Shown: piece after piece, positions 46,397 to 55,900 of the stretch | Layout: the number at the start of each line of letters is the position of its first letter | Position numbering within the stretch: the first letter of the stretch is position 1 | Source: Heritagella_A intestinalis | GTDB lineage: Bacteria > Bacillota > Clostridia > Oscillospirales > Acutalibacteraceae | Length of the DNA: 64,000 bases | Assembly (NCBI GenBank): GCA_904418995.1 | Contig: CAJFQF010000001.1 | Location: 62,001-126,000 of the forward strand | Direction of reading: 5' to 3' | Notes under the pieces: model-generated | What the model was told of the DNA's origin: nothing | Seen by the model: the letters and a program-made list of their open reading frames with translations, nothing else | Database searches by the model: none | Position numbers and translations under genes: made by a program

Positions 46397-46957
46397 ATGA
46401 AACGACAGATTGCACCCGAAACCTTTGGGCAATATACCATGCGCTTGGCCAGGGCCGAGGACGCGGAGGCCTATTACCAGCAGAATTTTGCTCCCATGGA
46501 CCCGGAGGTGGCCCGCTTTACCGGGTGCCAGCCGGCTTTTACGCGGGAAGAGGTACTGAAAGCCTTTTTTGCCCATCTGCCGGATGAGACCCGGTATGAC
46601 TTTTTGCTGGAGGACACCCAGGGCCGCATTGTAGGGGAAAGCGTCATCAATGAAATCGACTGGGATTTGCGGAAAGCCAATTTCCGCATCTGCATCTTCC
46701 ATCCCGAGGATAGGGGCCAGGGCTTGGGCGCCTGGGCTGTGCGGAAAACCCGGGACATTGCCTTTGGCGTTTTGAAGCTCCACCGGTTGGAGCTGGATGT
46801 GTTTTCCTTTAACCCCCGGGCGGAGCGGGCCTATCAGGCGGCGGGCTTTGTGCGGGAAGGGGTTCTGCGGGATGCGGTACGGGATGCGTCCACAGGGGAA
46901 TATGGGGATGATATTCTCATGGCGATGCTGGAATCCCAGTGGCGCCCGGAAGCGTAA
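46397..46957 (+). CDS. GNAT family N-acetyltransferase (RimJ/RimL type)
   Basis: A 186-aa acetyltransferase of the Acetyltransf_3 group. The acetyl-CoA loop is EDRGQGLGAWAVRKT (R-x-x-G-x-G/A pattern), followed by LELDVFSFNPRAERAYQAAGFVREG, the strand and helix typical of RimJ/RimL/SpeG-like proteins. Substrates in this group include ribosomal protein N-termini, polyamines and small amines; this one cannot be assigned. AAAGGAGG precedes the ATG. A short terminator hairpin follows at 46984. Confidence 0.8.
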   Translation: MKRQIAPETFGQYTMRLARAEDAEAYYQQNFAPMDPEVARFTGCQPAFTREEVLKAFFAHLPDETRYDFLLEDTQGRIVGESVINEIDWDLRKANFRICIFHPEDRGQGLGAWAVRKTRDIAFGVLKLHRLELDVFSFNPRAERAYQAAGFVREGVLRDAVRDASTGEYGDDILMAMLESQWRPEA

Positions 46958-46983
46958 AAAGGTAAGAGCTGGACAAAGGGGAT

Positions 46984-47007
46984 AGGACGCGGCCCTGTCC
47001 TTTTTTT
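46984..47007 (+). terminator. Terminator after the GNAT gene
   Basis: AGGAC (46984-46988) pairs with GTCCT (46997-47001), extended by a GC-rich loop, then seven T. Confidence 0.6.
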
Positions 47008-47203
47008 GTTTGGAAAACCCGGCCTAAAAAGGCGGGGAAATTTTTTGTGGCCCATTGGGTCCTCTTTTCCGGAATCCTTGCGGATTGGCACAGGCAGGCG
47101 GAGAGAGGCGTTTTTTTTGCCGGGGAATTCTGCGGGGAGAATGGTTTTTTCCGTGGGAAATGGGGAACAGACGGGGAGAAAAATTACCGGCACAGTACCG
47201 CCG

Positions 47204-47237
47204 TTTGACAAAATGGACAAGCATTGGGACGTACAAT
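47204..47237 (+). promoter_or_regulatory. spoIIE promoter with 21-bp spacer and 0A box
   Basis: TTGACA (47205-47210) and TACAAT (47232-47237) are 21 bp apart, the unusual spacing known from Spo0A-activated sigma-A promoters such as B. subtilis spoIIE. The reverse complement of 47204-47212 is TTTGTCAAA, a match to the 0A box TTTGTCRAA, overlapping the -35. Activation by phosphorylated Spo0A at the onset of sporulation is therefore likely. Confidence 0.75.
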
Positions 47238-47318
47238 AAGACTTGCGCGGTTCTCCTTCCCCGAAAGGCCGGGGAGGAAAACGGATGCGGACCATCAAAA
47301 AGGAAGGCGTGGTGTATT

Positions 47319-49655
47319 ATGGTCAGTGCGTTGGCGGCGGTTCGGAGAAGGGTGTCCCGTTGGAAGGATTCCCCGGTGGTTGCAGAGTTAGCGGGAGTGG
47401 CTGGAAGCTTTCTGGCTGGTTTCCTGTTTGCCCGGGCCCTTGCCTTTGGGAAATATGCCCCCTTTGGGGCAGCAGCGGCGGCAGCCGCTCCTTACCGGTT
47501 TATGTGGGCCGCTACCGCCGGGGCAGTTATGGGATACCTTCTCCCATCTTCCCTGCTGGTGCCAGTGCGCTACATTGCCTGTGTGCTGGCCGCCGCCGCC
47601 ATCCGTTGGACGCTCCACGACCTGCACCGCATTAGCCGGAACCAATTTTCCGGCCCTCTGGCCGCTTTCGGCCCCATGCTGGTGACAGGGGCGGCCATGG
47701 CTGCCATCAACGGTTCCCCTCCCTCCACGGCGGCCCTTTATTTGGCGGAAGCCCTTCTGTCCGGAGGGGGCTGCTGGTTTTTCCAGCGGGTCTGGGAACT
47801 TCCGGGAAGCGGTGGACTGCGCAGCCTAAATCAGCCGGACCTGGCAGGGGTCACCGTATCCCTGTGCGTACTGGCCCTTTCCCTGGCAGACGTAACTTTT
47901 TTCGGGGTGTCTCTGGGGCGCATTGGCGCAGTGCTGTTTGTACTGTATGCCGGGCGCTATGGAGGGATTTCTGCCGGGGCAGTGGCCGGCATTGCATCGG
48001 GAGCCGTGATGGGCCTTTCTACCGTGGGCCTAACGCCCCTTTCCGGGGCCTATGCCCTGGGAGGCCTCATGGCGGGGGTGTTTTCTTCTATGGGGAAGCT
48101 GGCCTCTGGGATCGCCTTTGTGCTTTCCTATGGGGCGGCGTCTTTACAGGCCGGCGTCAGCCAGGGAGCCGTTGGTTTTGCCGAAGCCGCTGTAGCGTCA
48201 GTGCTGTTCTTGGTGTTGCCGGCAGGAGGCCGGCTGGCGGCGTTGTTTTCCTCTCCCGGGGAAAGCCTTCGCAGCAGCGGCCTGCGCAAGGCCATGACAG
48301 CCCGGCTGGACAAGGCCTCCCAGGCCCTTTCCGGAATTTCCCGCACGGTGGATGAGATTTCTCAAAAGCTCTCGGTGCTGTGCGCCCCGGATATTGAGGG
48401 GGTATACGCCAGGGCGGCCTCAAAAACCTGTGCCCGGTGCGGCTTGAAGCCCTATTGCTGGGAACGGGAGTACCGGACTACCATTGGCGCCTTGGAAGAA
48501 ATGACGGAGACCCTGCGCAAGGATGGACAGATTGACAAAAAGGAGGTGGGAAGCTATTTACAGGAGCGCTGCGCCCGGCTGCCGGAACTCATTCAAAACA
48601 TAAATGGCTGTTATCAGGAGTTTCTGGCCAAAGAGGCGGCAGAGCTCCGGGCCCAGCAGGTGCGGGAGGTGGCGGTGAGCCAATTCGGCATTACCGCCCG
48701 GCTTCTAAAGGACTTGGCAGCGGAAACAGAGGAATGCTGCCGGTTTGACTATGAGGCGGCCCGCCGGGTGGGGGAGGTCCTGCGGCAGTTTGGGGTGCTC
48801 CCCCTAGATGTCAGCTGCCGGTTGGATCCGTTTGACCGGATGACGGTGGAGGCGGAAACCGCCAGAGGCGACCGGAACCGGCTGAACAAAGGGACCATTA
48901 CCCGGGAAATTTCCCGGGCCTGCGGGCGGGAGTTCGCCCCGCCGGGAATTTCTTTGGTAGGAGACAACTGCACCCTCGTGCTCCATGAGCGCCCGGCCCT
49001 GCGAGTGACCCAAGGGGCATGCCAGCACGTGTGCGGCGACGGAAAGCTGTGCGGGGACAGCTACTCGGTGTTTGACGATGGATGGGGGCGGCAGACTGCC
49101 GTCATCAGCGATGGGATGGGCACCGGTGGACGGGCGGCAGTGGATGGGGCCATGGCCTGTGGCATGATGGAAAACCTGCTGAAGGCCGGTATCCAGTTCC
49201 CCAGTGCGCTGGAATTGGTCAACGCAGCGCTGCTGGCCCGTTCCGGGGATGAATCCCTGGCCACGGTGGATGCAGTGTTAGTAGACCGGTATACGGGGAA
49301 ATCCGTGTTTTATAAAGCCGGTGCGCCGGTGAGTTTTGTCCGGCGCAAAGGGCGGGTAGAGGAGGTGGAAGCACCCTCGTTCCCGGTAGGAATCTTAGGG
49401 GAGACGGAGTTTGCCCAGGCAGAGCTGGAATTGGAAGGAGGGGATCTCATTGCCCTAGTGTCCGATGGCGTCATCGCCGGAGGATGCCAATGGGTGCGGG
49501 AAATGCTGGAAGACTGGACCGGTGGTGACCCGGGAGATTTGGCGGCCCGCTTGGTAAAGACTGCCCAGGAAAAGCGAACAGACGGCCACGACGACGACAT
49601 TACCGCGTTGGTTTTAACCTTGGAAGGGAGGAGTGTCGCACAGAAGAGTTCATAA
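47319..49655 (+). CDS. spoIIE: Stage II sporulation protein E (SpoIIE serine phosphatase)
   Basis: A 778-aa protein. The N-terminal ~330 residues hold about ten membrane helices; a central regulatory part follows, with a Cys cluster (CARCGLKPYCWER); the C-terminal ~220 residues are a PP2C phosphatase with ISDGMGTGGRA, SLATVDAVLVD, LVSDGV and GHDDDITALVL (metal Asp residues). It dephosphorylates SpoIIAA to activate sigma-F in the forespore and takes part in polar division. The ATG at 47319 follows AAGGAAGG by 11 nt; the open frame back to 47055 overlaps the promoter. It shows the organism can probably sporulate. Confidence 0.95.
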   Translation: MVSALAAVRRRVSRWKDSPVVAELAGVAGSFLAGFLFARALAFGKYAPFGAAAAAAAPYRFMWAATAGAVMGYLLPSSLLVPVRYIACVLAAAAIRWTLHDLHRISRNQFSGPLAAFGPMLVTGAAMAAINGSPPSTAALYLAEALLSGGGCWFFQRVWELPGSGGLRSLNQPDLAGVTVSLCVLALSLADVTFFGVSLGRIGAVLFVLYAGRYGGISAGAVAGIASGAVMGLSTVGLTPLSGAYALGGLMAGVFSSMGKLASGIAFVLSYGAASLQAGVSQGAVGFAEAAVASVLFLVLPAGGRLAALFSSPGESLRSSGLRKAMTARLDKASQALSGISRTVDEISQKLSVLCAPDIEGVYARAASKTCARCGLKPYCWEREYRTTIGALEEMTETLRKDGQIDKKEVGSYLQERCARLPELIQNINGCYQEFLAKEAAELRAQQVREVAVSQFGITARLLKDLAAETEECCRFDYEAARRVGEVLRQFGVLPLDVSCRLDPFDRMTVEAETARGDRNRLNKGTITREISRACGREFAPPGISLVGDNCTLVLHERPALRVTQGACQHVCGDGKLCGDSYSVFDDGWGRQTAVISDGMGTGGRAAVDGAMACGMMENLLKAGIQFPSALELVNAALLARSGDESLATVDAVLVDRYTGKSVFYKAGAPVSFVRRKGRVEEVEAPSFPVGILGETEFAQAELELEGGDLIALVSDGVIAGGCQWVREMLEDWTGGDPGDLAARLVKTAQEKRTDGHDDDITALVLTLEGRSVAQKSS

Positions 49656-49704
49656 AACCATCGAAAGGAGGAGGTAGGAGAATTTCCTGAAAATTCCCAT
49701 AGAA

Positions 49705-49745
49705 AAGCTCCCCGATCCGGAATGGATCGGGGAGCTTATTTTTTT
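49705..49745. terminator. Terminator between spoIIE and the C39-like gene
   Basis: AAGCTCCCCGATCC (49705-49718) pairs with GGATCGGGGAGCTT (49724-49737), then ATTTTTTTG. The convergent gene ends 8 bp away. Confidence 0.85.
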
Positions 49746-49753
49746 GAGAAAAC

Positions 49754-50572
49754 TTACTGACCGGAAGGGACAATGACTACCGCTTGGCTGCCCAAGTCCT
49801 GGTATCGCTGGGTAAGGGTGTCGGCGGGAAGTTTGACTTGTCCATTGCTGTCATAAGGATCCAGGCAGATGTATTCATCATTTTCCCGGCCGATGAGAAC
49901 CATGCAGTGCTCGTTGCCCGGCCAGTAGAAGGTGCTGCCGTCGGGAAGAATCCAGCCAGAACCCTCCCGCACCTCCAGCAGGTTGATGGTAGCCCAGATT
50001 AGTACTGGAATTCCCTGGGCCACATAGTCGGAATACAGGGTATCTAAGGAGATGTTTTCCAGTGCAATGGCTTCCAGCTCCGGACATACTTCCGGGATAA
50101 TCCCGGCAATGACTGGAGCGAAGCAGCCATAGCTACCTTCCGAATAGGGGGTGCCTACAAAGTATTCATTGGGGTCGGGGCCGTAGAGAACATCATCCCG
50201 ATACTCTACATCCCAGCAGGGCAGAGCATCCGCCATCTCTGTTGCAGAGACATCAGAACCCCAATATTGCACCACCATGGTGGCACTGACCACCTCACAG
50301 CCGGTGGGGAGGATGCCTTCCTGGGAAATGTAGGGCACATCTTCTAATACTGTGTCCGGGGCTGGCGTGGGCTCTGGTGTGGCAGTGGGGGCTGGAGTGG
50401 CCGGTGCAAAAACCGGAGAAGGGGAAGGTTCGGCAGGCGCCGCTACCGGCAATGTAGATGAGAACCAGGCAGCACTGGTAAAGACACCCGCTAAAATGGT
50501 GAGGCATCCCACGCATAGAAAAATCCGGAGCACAAAATGCTTTTTGGGGCTGTTTTTCATTTTCGGTTTCAT
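49754..50572 (-). CDS. C39-like peptidase-family protein, membrane-anchored
   Basis: A 272-aa protein with a basic start, one membrane helix (about FVLRIFLCVGCLTILAGVFTSA, written here in two parts: FVLRIFLCVG and CLTILAGVFTSA), a Pro/Thr/Ala linker (~residues 45-85) and a C39-like papain fold: Cys in LPTGCEVVSATM, His in GNEHCMVLIGR, Asp in CLDPYDS. It is a paralogue of the lipoprotein at 5031-5909 (shared LPTGCE and the GPDxNxYFVG segment). Start choice is uncertain: ATG at 50572 fits GGAG at 50584-50587; ATG 50581 and TTG 50587 are alternatives. A promoter TTGATA-18-TATAAA lies upstream. Confidence 0.72.
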   Translation of the reverse strand: MKPKMKNSPKKHFVLRIFLCVGCLTILAGVFTSAAWFSSTLPVAAPAEPSPSPVFAPATPAPTATPEPTPAPDTVLEDVPYISQEGILPTGCEVVSATMVVQYWGSDVSATEMADALPCWDVEYRDDVLYGPDPNEYFVGTPYSEGSYGCFAPVIAGIIPEVCPELEAIALENISLDTLYSDYVAQGIPVLIWATINLLEVREGSGWILPDGSTFYWPGNEHCMVLIGRENDEYICLDPYDSNGQVKLPADTLTQRYQDLGSQAVVIVPSGQ

Positions 50573-50606
50573 CTTTTTCATCTCCAATGGCGTTTTTTGC
50601 TTAACA

Positions 50607-50636
50607 TTTATATTTTCTATTTAAAGCCAATATCAA
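50607..50636 (-). promoter_or_regulatory. Promoter of the C39-like gene
   Basis: Minus strand: TTGATA (50636-50631), 18 bp, TATAAA (50612-50607). Confidence 0.6.
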
Positions 50637-50776
50637 AAATATAGGTTTCCGTCCGTGAATATTTTTCATGATCCATGGCAAAAGATTGGAAGATCGGATA
50701 TTTTCATGCGTGGAGAGCTGGAAAAAACCAAGAACGAAAACCTATGCATAAATCGCACCACAGAAATGCATCAAAC

Positions 50777-50809
50777 TTGCATCATAATTGTATCATAGTT
50801 GTATCATTT
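50777..50809 (+). repeat. Three tandem 11-bp repeats TTGYATCAT
   Basis: TTGCATCATAA (50777-50787), TTGTATCATAG (50788-50798) and TTGTATCATTT (50799-50809) follow each other without a gap, about one helical turn each. Related ATGCAT strings lie just upstream (50743 and 50766 regions). They sit about 100 bp ahead of the terminase genes and look like an operator array. Confidence 0.7.
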
Positions 50810-50910
50810 GCTCAACAGATAATTTTGAAACGTATTCGCCTTCAAAAAGGAGGGAGAATTTCCGAAGAGGCGGCGGTATCATGTCCCTGCATATGGTTAG
50901 GAGGGATGAA

Positions 50911-51438
50911 ATGATGGAATATGATTGGGACGCTGTCCGCAACGCCTATGTGTGCGGGGAGGAGAGCCTTTCTAAGCTGGCGGCGCGATTTGGCATCCCA
51001 GTGAGCAGGGTAAAACAGCGGTCCGCCCGGGAGGGCTGGGCGGCCCAGCGGCAGCAGTATCGGGAAAAGCAGGAAAAGGCCTCCCCGGAAGAGCGCATTG
51101 CCAAAATGGCAGAATTGCTTCTGGAAAAGCTCCGTCGGGCCGCCGAGGAGCTGGATGTTTATACATCGGTGTCTAAGACGCGGCGCAAAGAAAGCCAATA
51201 CAGCGATAAGGGGAAGCTCACCGGTGAAACGGTAACGGAAAAGGAAAGTCGGAAAACGTACCGAGACGTCATTGACCGCAGCGGCCTGAAGCAGCTCACC
51301 GCCGCTTTAAAGGACCTGAAGGACATCCAGTCCGCCCTGGCCCAGGAGCGGGAAGGCTTTGTAGGCGGCGTGGTGGAGATTGCCGCAGTCACGGAGGAAG
51401 AACAGGGACCAGAAGAGGAGGAGAATCAGAATGGCTAA
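50911..51438 (+). CDS. Phage terminase small subunit-like protein
   Basis: A 175-aa protein. The first ~55 residues form a DNA-binding helix-turn-helix (YVCGEESLSKLAARFG, IPVSRVKQRSAREGW), as in terminase small subunits that recognise phage DNA. The rest is a long charged coiled helix ending in an acidic tail. AGGAGG (50899-50904) serves ATG 50911 or 50914. Its stop overlaps the start of the large subunit by 8 bp, the usual terS-terL coupling. Confidence 0.75.
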   Translation: MMEYDWDAVRNAYVCGEESLSKLAARFGIPVSRVKQRSAREGWAAQRQQYREKQEKASPEERIAKMAELLLEKLRRAAEELDVYTSVSKTRRKESQYSDKGKLTGETVTEKESRKTYRDVIDRSGLKQLTAALKDLKDIQSALAQEREGFVGGVVEIAAVTEEEQGPEEEENQNG

Positions 51439-52861
51439 TTGTGTGTGGAGCCCTCAGCCGCGGCAGAGACTGTTTCAGTCCCGACCGGAATATGAAGCGT
51501 TGTACGGCGGCGCGGCAGGGGGCGGGAAGAGCGACGCCCTATTGGCAGAGGCCCTGCGGCAGGTGCACATTCCCCATTACCGGGGCTTGATTCTCCGGAA
51601 AACCTATCCCCAGCTTTCGGAACTCATTGACCGGAGCCGTGCTATTTACCAACCAGCTTTCCCCAAGGCCCGGTATAACGCCACCAGCCACTGCTGGCTG
51701 TTTCCCAGCGGGGCAAAAATCTACTTCGGCTCCATGCAGCATTCGGAGGACAAAGTCAACTATCAGGGCAAGCGGTATGACTTCATTGCCTTTGACGAGC
51801 TGACCCACTTTACCTGGGAGGAATACAGCTATCTTTTCAGCCGAAACCGCCCCAGCGGACCCGGCACCCGGGTGTACATCCGGGCGGCCACCAATCCCGG
51901 CGGCGTGGGGCACAGCTGGGTGAAGGAGCGCTTTATCACCCCGGCCCCGCCTATGACGCCGGTTTGGAGCCAAATGGAGGTGGATACCCCCCAGGGCCGG
52001 AAAAGCCTCAAGCGTTCCCGGATTTTTGTGCCGTCCACGGTGTTCGACAACCAAAAGCTCCTGGAAAACGACCCGGGGTATCTGGCCAACCTGGCCATGC
52101 TCCCGGAAGCGGAGCGCAGCGCCCTGCTCTATGGCAGCTGGGATTCCTTTGACGGCCAGGTGTTCTCCGAGTGGCGCAACGACCCCACCCATTATCAGGA
52201 CCATCGGTGGACCCACGTTATCGATCCCTTTCCTATCCCGGCCCACTGGCGCATTTACCGGGGCTTCGATTTCGGCTACTCCCGGCCCTTTGCGGTGGGA
52301 TGGTTTGCCGCCGATCCTGACGGGAGGCTCTACCATATCCGGGAATACTACGGCTGTACCGGCACCCCAAATGTGGGCCTGCGGATGCATCCGGCCCAGA
52401 TTGCCGCGGAAATCCGGAAAATCGAGGAGGAGGACCCCATCCTTCGGGGGCGGAAGATTATCGGCGTGGCGGACCCCAGCATTTTTGATGAGAGCCGTGG
52501 GGAGAGTGTTGCCGCCATGATGGAGCGGGCGCCTAATTTTATCTACTGGTCCGGTGGGGACAACACCCGGCTTCCCGGCAAAATGCAGTACCATTACCGG
52601 CTGGCCTTTGACCGCAGCGGATTCCCCATGATGCAGGTATTCCACACCTGCCGGCATTTTATCCGGACTTTGCCAGCATTGGTATATGATTCCTCCAATG
52701 TAGAGGACATTGACACCACCCAGGAGGACCATATTTACGATATGTGCCGTTATGTTCTCATGGAAAACCCCATTTCACCTCAGGAGACTCCGGAAAGCCA
52801 AGCTCTGCTCTTGCCGCCGGAGCTGCGCACAGAAGAAGAGGCGCACTTTTTTCGGCTGTAA
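51431..52861 (+). CDS. Phage terminase large subunit
   Basis: A 476-aa packaging motor. The ATPase has Walker A LYGGAAGGGKSDALL (Lys33), Walker B FIAFDELTH and the coupling motif AATNPGG. The C-terminal nuclease domain shows GFDFGYSRPFAVGW (first metal Asp), GVADPSIFDES and a later Asp pair. It appears intact. No head or tail gene follows: ileS lies convergent right after, so it is detached from its normal neighbours. The ATG at 51431 is preceded by GAGGAGGAG. Confidence 0.9.
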   Translation: MANCVWSPQPRQRLFQSRPEYEALYGGAAGGGKSDALLAEALRQVHIPHYRGLILRKTYPQLSELIDRSRAIYQPAFPKARYNATSHCWLFPSGAKIYFGSMQHSEDKVNYQGKRYDFIAFDELTHFTWEEYSYLFSRNRPSGPGTRVYIRAATNPGGVGHSWVKERFITPAPPMTPVWSQMEVDTPQGRKSLKRSRIFVPSTVFDNQKLLENDPGYLANLAMLPEAERSALLYGSWDSFDGQVFSEWRNDPTHYQDHRWTHVIDPFPIPAHWRIYRGFDFGYSRPFAVGWFAADPDGRLYHIREYYGCTGTPNVGLRMHPAQIAAEIRKIEEEDPILRGRKIIGVADPSIFDESRGESVAAMMERAPNFIYWSGGDNTRLPGKMQYHYRLAFDRSGFPMMQVFHTCRHFIRTLPALVYDSSNVEDIDTTQEDHIYDMCRYVLMENPISPQETPESQALLLPPELRTEEEAHFFRL

Positions 52862-52876
52862 ATCTCATATAATGCG

Positions 52877-52908
52877 AATCCCCCGGAAGCGATTCCGAGG
52901 GGATTTGT
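52877..52908 (+). terminator. Hairpin after terminase
   Basis: AATCCCCCGGAA (52877-52888) pairs with TTCCGAGGGGATT (52893-52905), followed by TTGTAT. Confidence 0.55.
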
Positions 52909-52912
52909 ATAG

Positions 52913-52955
52913 AAAAAAGGCCGGAGGTCTTCCATTCTAGGGAAGGCCTCCGGCC
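52913..52955 (-). terminator. ileS terminator
   Basis: Reading minus: GGCCGGAGGCCTTCC (52955-52941), loop, GGAAGACCTCCGGCC (52933-52919), then TTTTTTC. Confidence 0.85.
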
Positions 52956-52968
52956 CGATATTTTTAAA

Positions 52969-55900
52969 TTATTTGGAAATCTTAGCTACGCCGAATACTG
53001 CGTCTTCGCCGTTAATATCCCACTGGGACACCACGCCCTCGGCCTTGCCGACGGTCAGGCTGTCTGCCAGCACGTCACGGCTGATAGCGTCAACATACTT
53101 CTGGGCGATCTCGCAGACCTTTTCGCTGCCCTCCATGGTGACGGCAATATGGTCTGTCACATCGAAATCTGCATCCCGGCGCATGGACTGGATTTTGCTG
53201 ATGATCTCCCGGACAAAGCCTTCCTCAATGAGCTCCGGGGTCAGGCGGGTATCCAGCACCACGGTGACGCCGCGGTCGGTGATGGAAGCAAAGCCCTCCA
53301 TCTGGAAGGTCTCAATGAGCAGCTCTTCTTCCGTCAGGGAGGTTTCCCCGGTGGAGAGGGTCAGGGTCAGCTTGCCGGTTTCGTCCAGCTCCTTCTTGGC
53401 CTTAGCGCCGTCCAGGGCGGCCAGAGCTGTACGCACCTCGTTGATCTGCTTGCCGAACTTGCGGCCCAACAGCTTCAGCTGGGGCTTGAAGGTGTAGTTG
53501 GTGAAGCTGGAAGCGTCGCTGACAAATTCCATAGACTTGACGTTGAGTTCTTCCGTCATGATGGTCTGGAACATGGGGTCAGAGACAAACTCCGCCCGGA
53601 CATACATCTTGGCCAGGGGCTGGCGGATCTTCAAGTTGGCCTCGTTGCGGGCGGCACGGCCCAGAGCCACAATCTCCAACACCTGCTCCATCTGGCGTTC
53701 CAGCTCCTCGTCAATGAGGCTCTCGTCGCACACCGGGAAGTCGCACAGATGCACGCTCTCCGGGGCGGTTTTATCCAGATTGCGCACCAGGTTCTGATAG
53801 ATTTCCTCGGTCATAAAGGGAATCATGGGAGCGGCCGCCTTGGCGGTGGTCACCAGAGCCGTGTACAGGGTCTTGTAGGCGTTGATCTTATCCTGGGTCA
53901 GCTCCTTGCCCCAGAAACGCTGGCGACTGCGGCGGACATACCAGTTACTCATATCGTCCACAAATTCCTGCAGGGCCCGGGCCGCTTCGGGAATCCGGTA
54001 GTTTTCCAGATTGGTATCGATATTCCGGACCATGGTGTTCAGTTTGGAAAGCAGCCACTTATCCATGACGGACAGGGTATCCATTTTCCACTCGTACTGA
54101 TTGGGGTCGAATTGATCGATTTCCGCATACAGCACATAGAAGGCGTAGGTGTTCCACAGAGTGGAGAGGAGCTTGCGCTGGCCCTCCCGCACGGCCTTGT
54201 CAGAGAAACGCTTGGGAAGCCAGGGGGCGCTGCTGGTGTAGAAATACCAGCGGATCGCGTCGGCGCCATGGGCTTCCAGCGCCTTGAAGGGGTCTACGGC
54301 GTTGCCCTTGGATTTGGACATCTTCTGGCCGTTTTCATCCTGGACATGGCCCAGAACGATGACGTTCTTAAAGGGAGCTTTATTGAAAATCAAAGTGGAG
54401 ATGGCCAGCAGAGAATAGAACCAACCGCGGGTCTGGTCCACAGCCTCGGAGATGAAATCCGCCGGGAACTGCTCTTCAAAGAGCTCCTGGTTTTCAAAGG
54501 GGTAGTGTTGCTGGGCGAAGGGCATGGAGCCGGAATCAAACCAGCAGTCGATAACCTCGGGCACCCGCTTCATCTGCTTGCCGCAGTGAGGGCAGGTGAT
54601 GGTCACCGCATCGATAAAGGGCCGGTGCAGCTCGATATTATCCGGGCAGTTGGGAGACATGGACTTGAGCTCCTCAATGCTGCCAATGGCGTGGCGATGG
54701 CCGCACTCGCACTCCCAGATGTTCAGGGGGGTGCCCCAGTAGCGGTTCCGGCTGATGCCCCAATCCTGGACATTTTCCAGCCAGTCGCCAAAGCGGCCCT
54801 TGCCGATGGACTCGGGAATCCAGTTGATGGTGGCGTTGTTCCGGAGCAAATCCTCCTTGACAGCGGTCATCTTGATAAACCAGGTATCACGAGCGTAATA
54901 GATCAGGGGAGTGTCGCAGCGCCAGCAGTGGGGATAGCTGTGGGTAAACTGGGGCGCGGAGAACAGCAGGCCCCGCTTTTCCAAATCCTTGAGAACCTCC
55001 TTGTCGGCGTCCTTGCAGAACACGCCGGGCCAGTCGGTTTCCTGGGTCATCTCGCCCTTGGCATCCACCAGCTGCACCAGGGGCAGGCCATATTTGCGGC
55101 CCACATTGGCGTCGTCTTCACCGAAGGCCGGGGCGATATGAACCACACCGGTACCGTCGGTCAGGGTGACATAGTTGTCGCAGGTGACATACCAGCACTT
55201 TTCCTTGGGCTGGACAAAGCGGAACAGGGGCTCATACTCCTTGTATTCCAAGTCCTTGCCCTTGTAGGATTCCAGCACCGTGTAGGCGCCCTCGCCCAGA
55301 ACGGTGTCGCACAGGGCATGGGCCAGATAGTACACCTGACCGTCCTCGTTCATCTTGACCTTGACGTATTCCTCATCGGGATTGACGCACAGGGCCACGT
55401 TGGAGGGCAGGGTCCAGGGGGTGGTGGTCCAGGCCAAGAAAGAAGCATCCTCATCCTTCAGGCGGAAACGGGCAATAGCGGAGCGCTCCTTCACGTCCTT
55501 ATAGCCCTGGGCCACCTCGTGGCTGGAAAGAGGCGTCCCGCAGCGGGGGCAATAGGGGACAATCTTAAAGCCCTTATACAGCAGGCCCTTTTCCCAAATC
55601 TGCTTCAATGCCCACCACTCGGACTCGATAAAGGAGTTGTCATAGGTGACATAGGGGTGTTCCATATCCGCCCAGAAGCCTACGGTATTGGAGAAATCCT
55701 CCCACATGCCCTTGTACTTCCAAACGCTCTCTTTGCAGCGGTCGATAAAGGGCTCCAGGCCGTATTCCTCGATCTGCTCTTTGCCGTCCAGGCCCAGCAG
55801 CTTCTCCACTTCCAGCTCTACCGGCAGGCCGTGGGTGTCCCAGCCGGCCTTACGGGGCACATCGTAGCCCTTCATGGTGCGATAACGGGGAATCAGGTCC

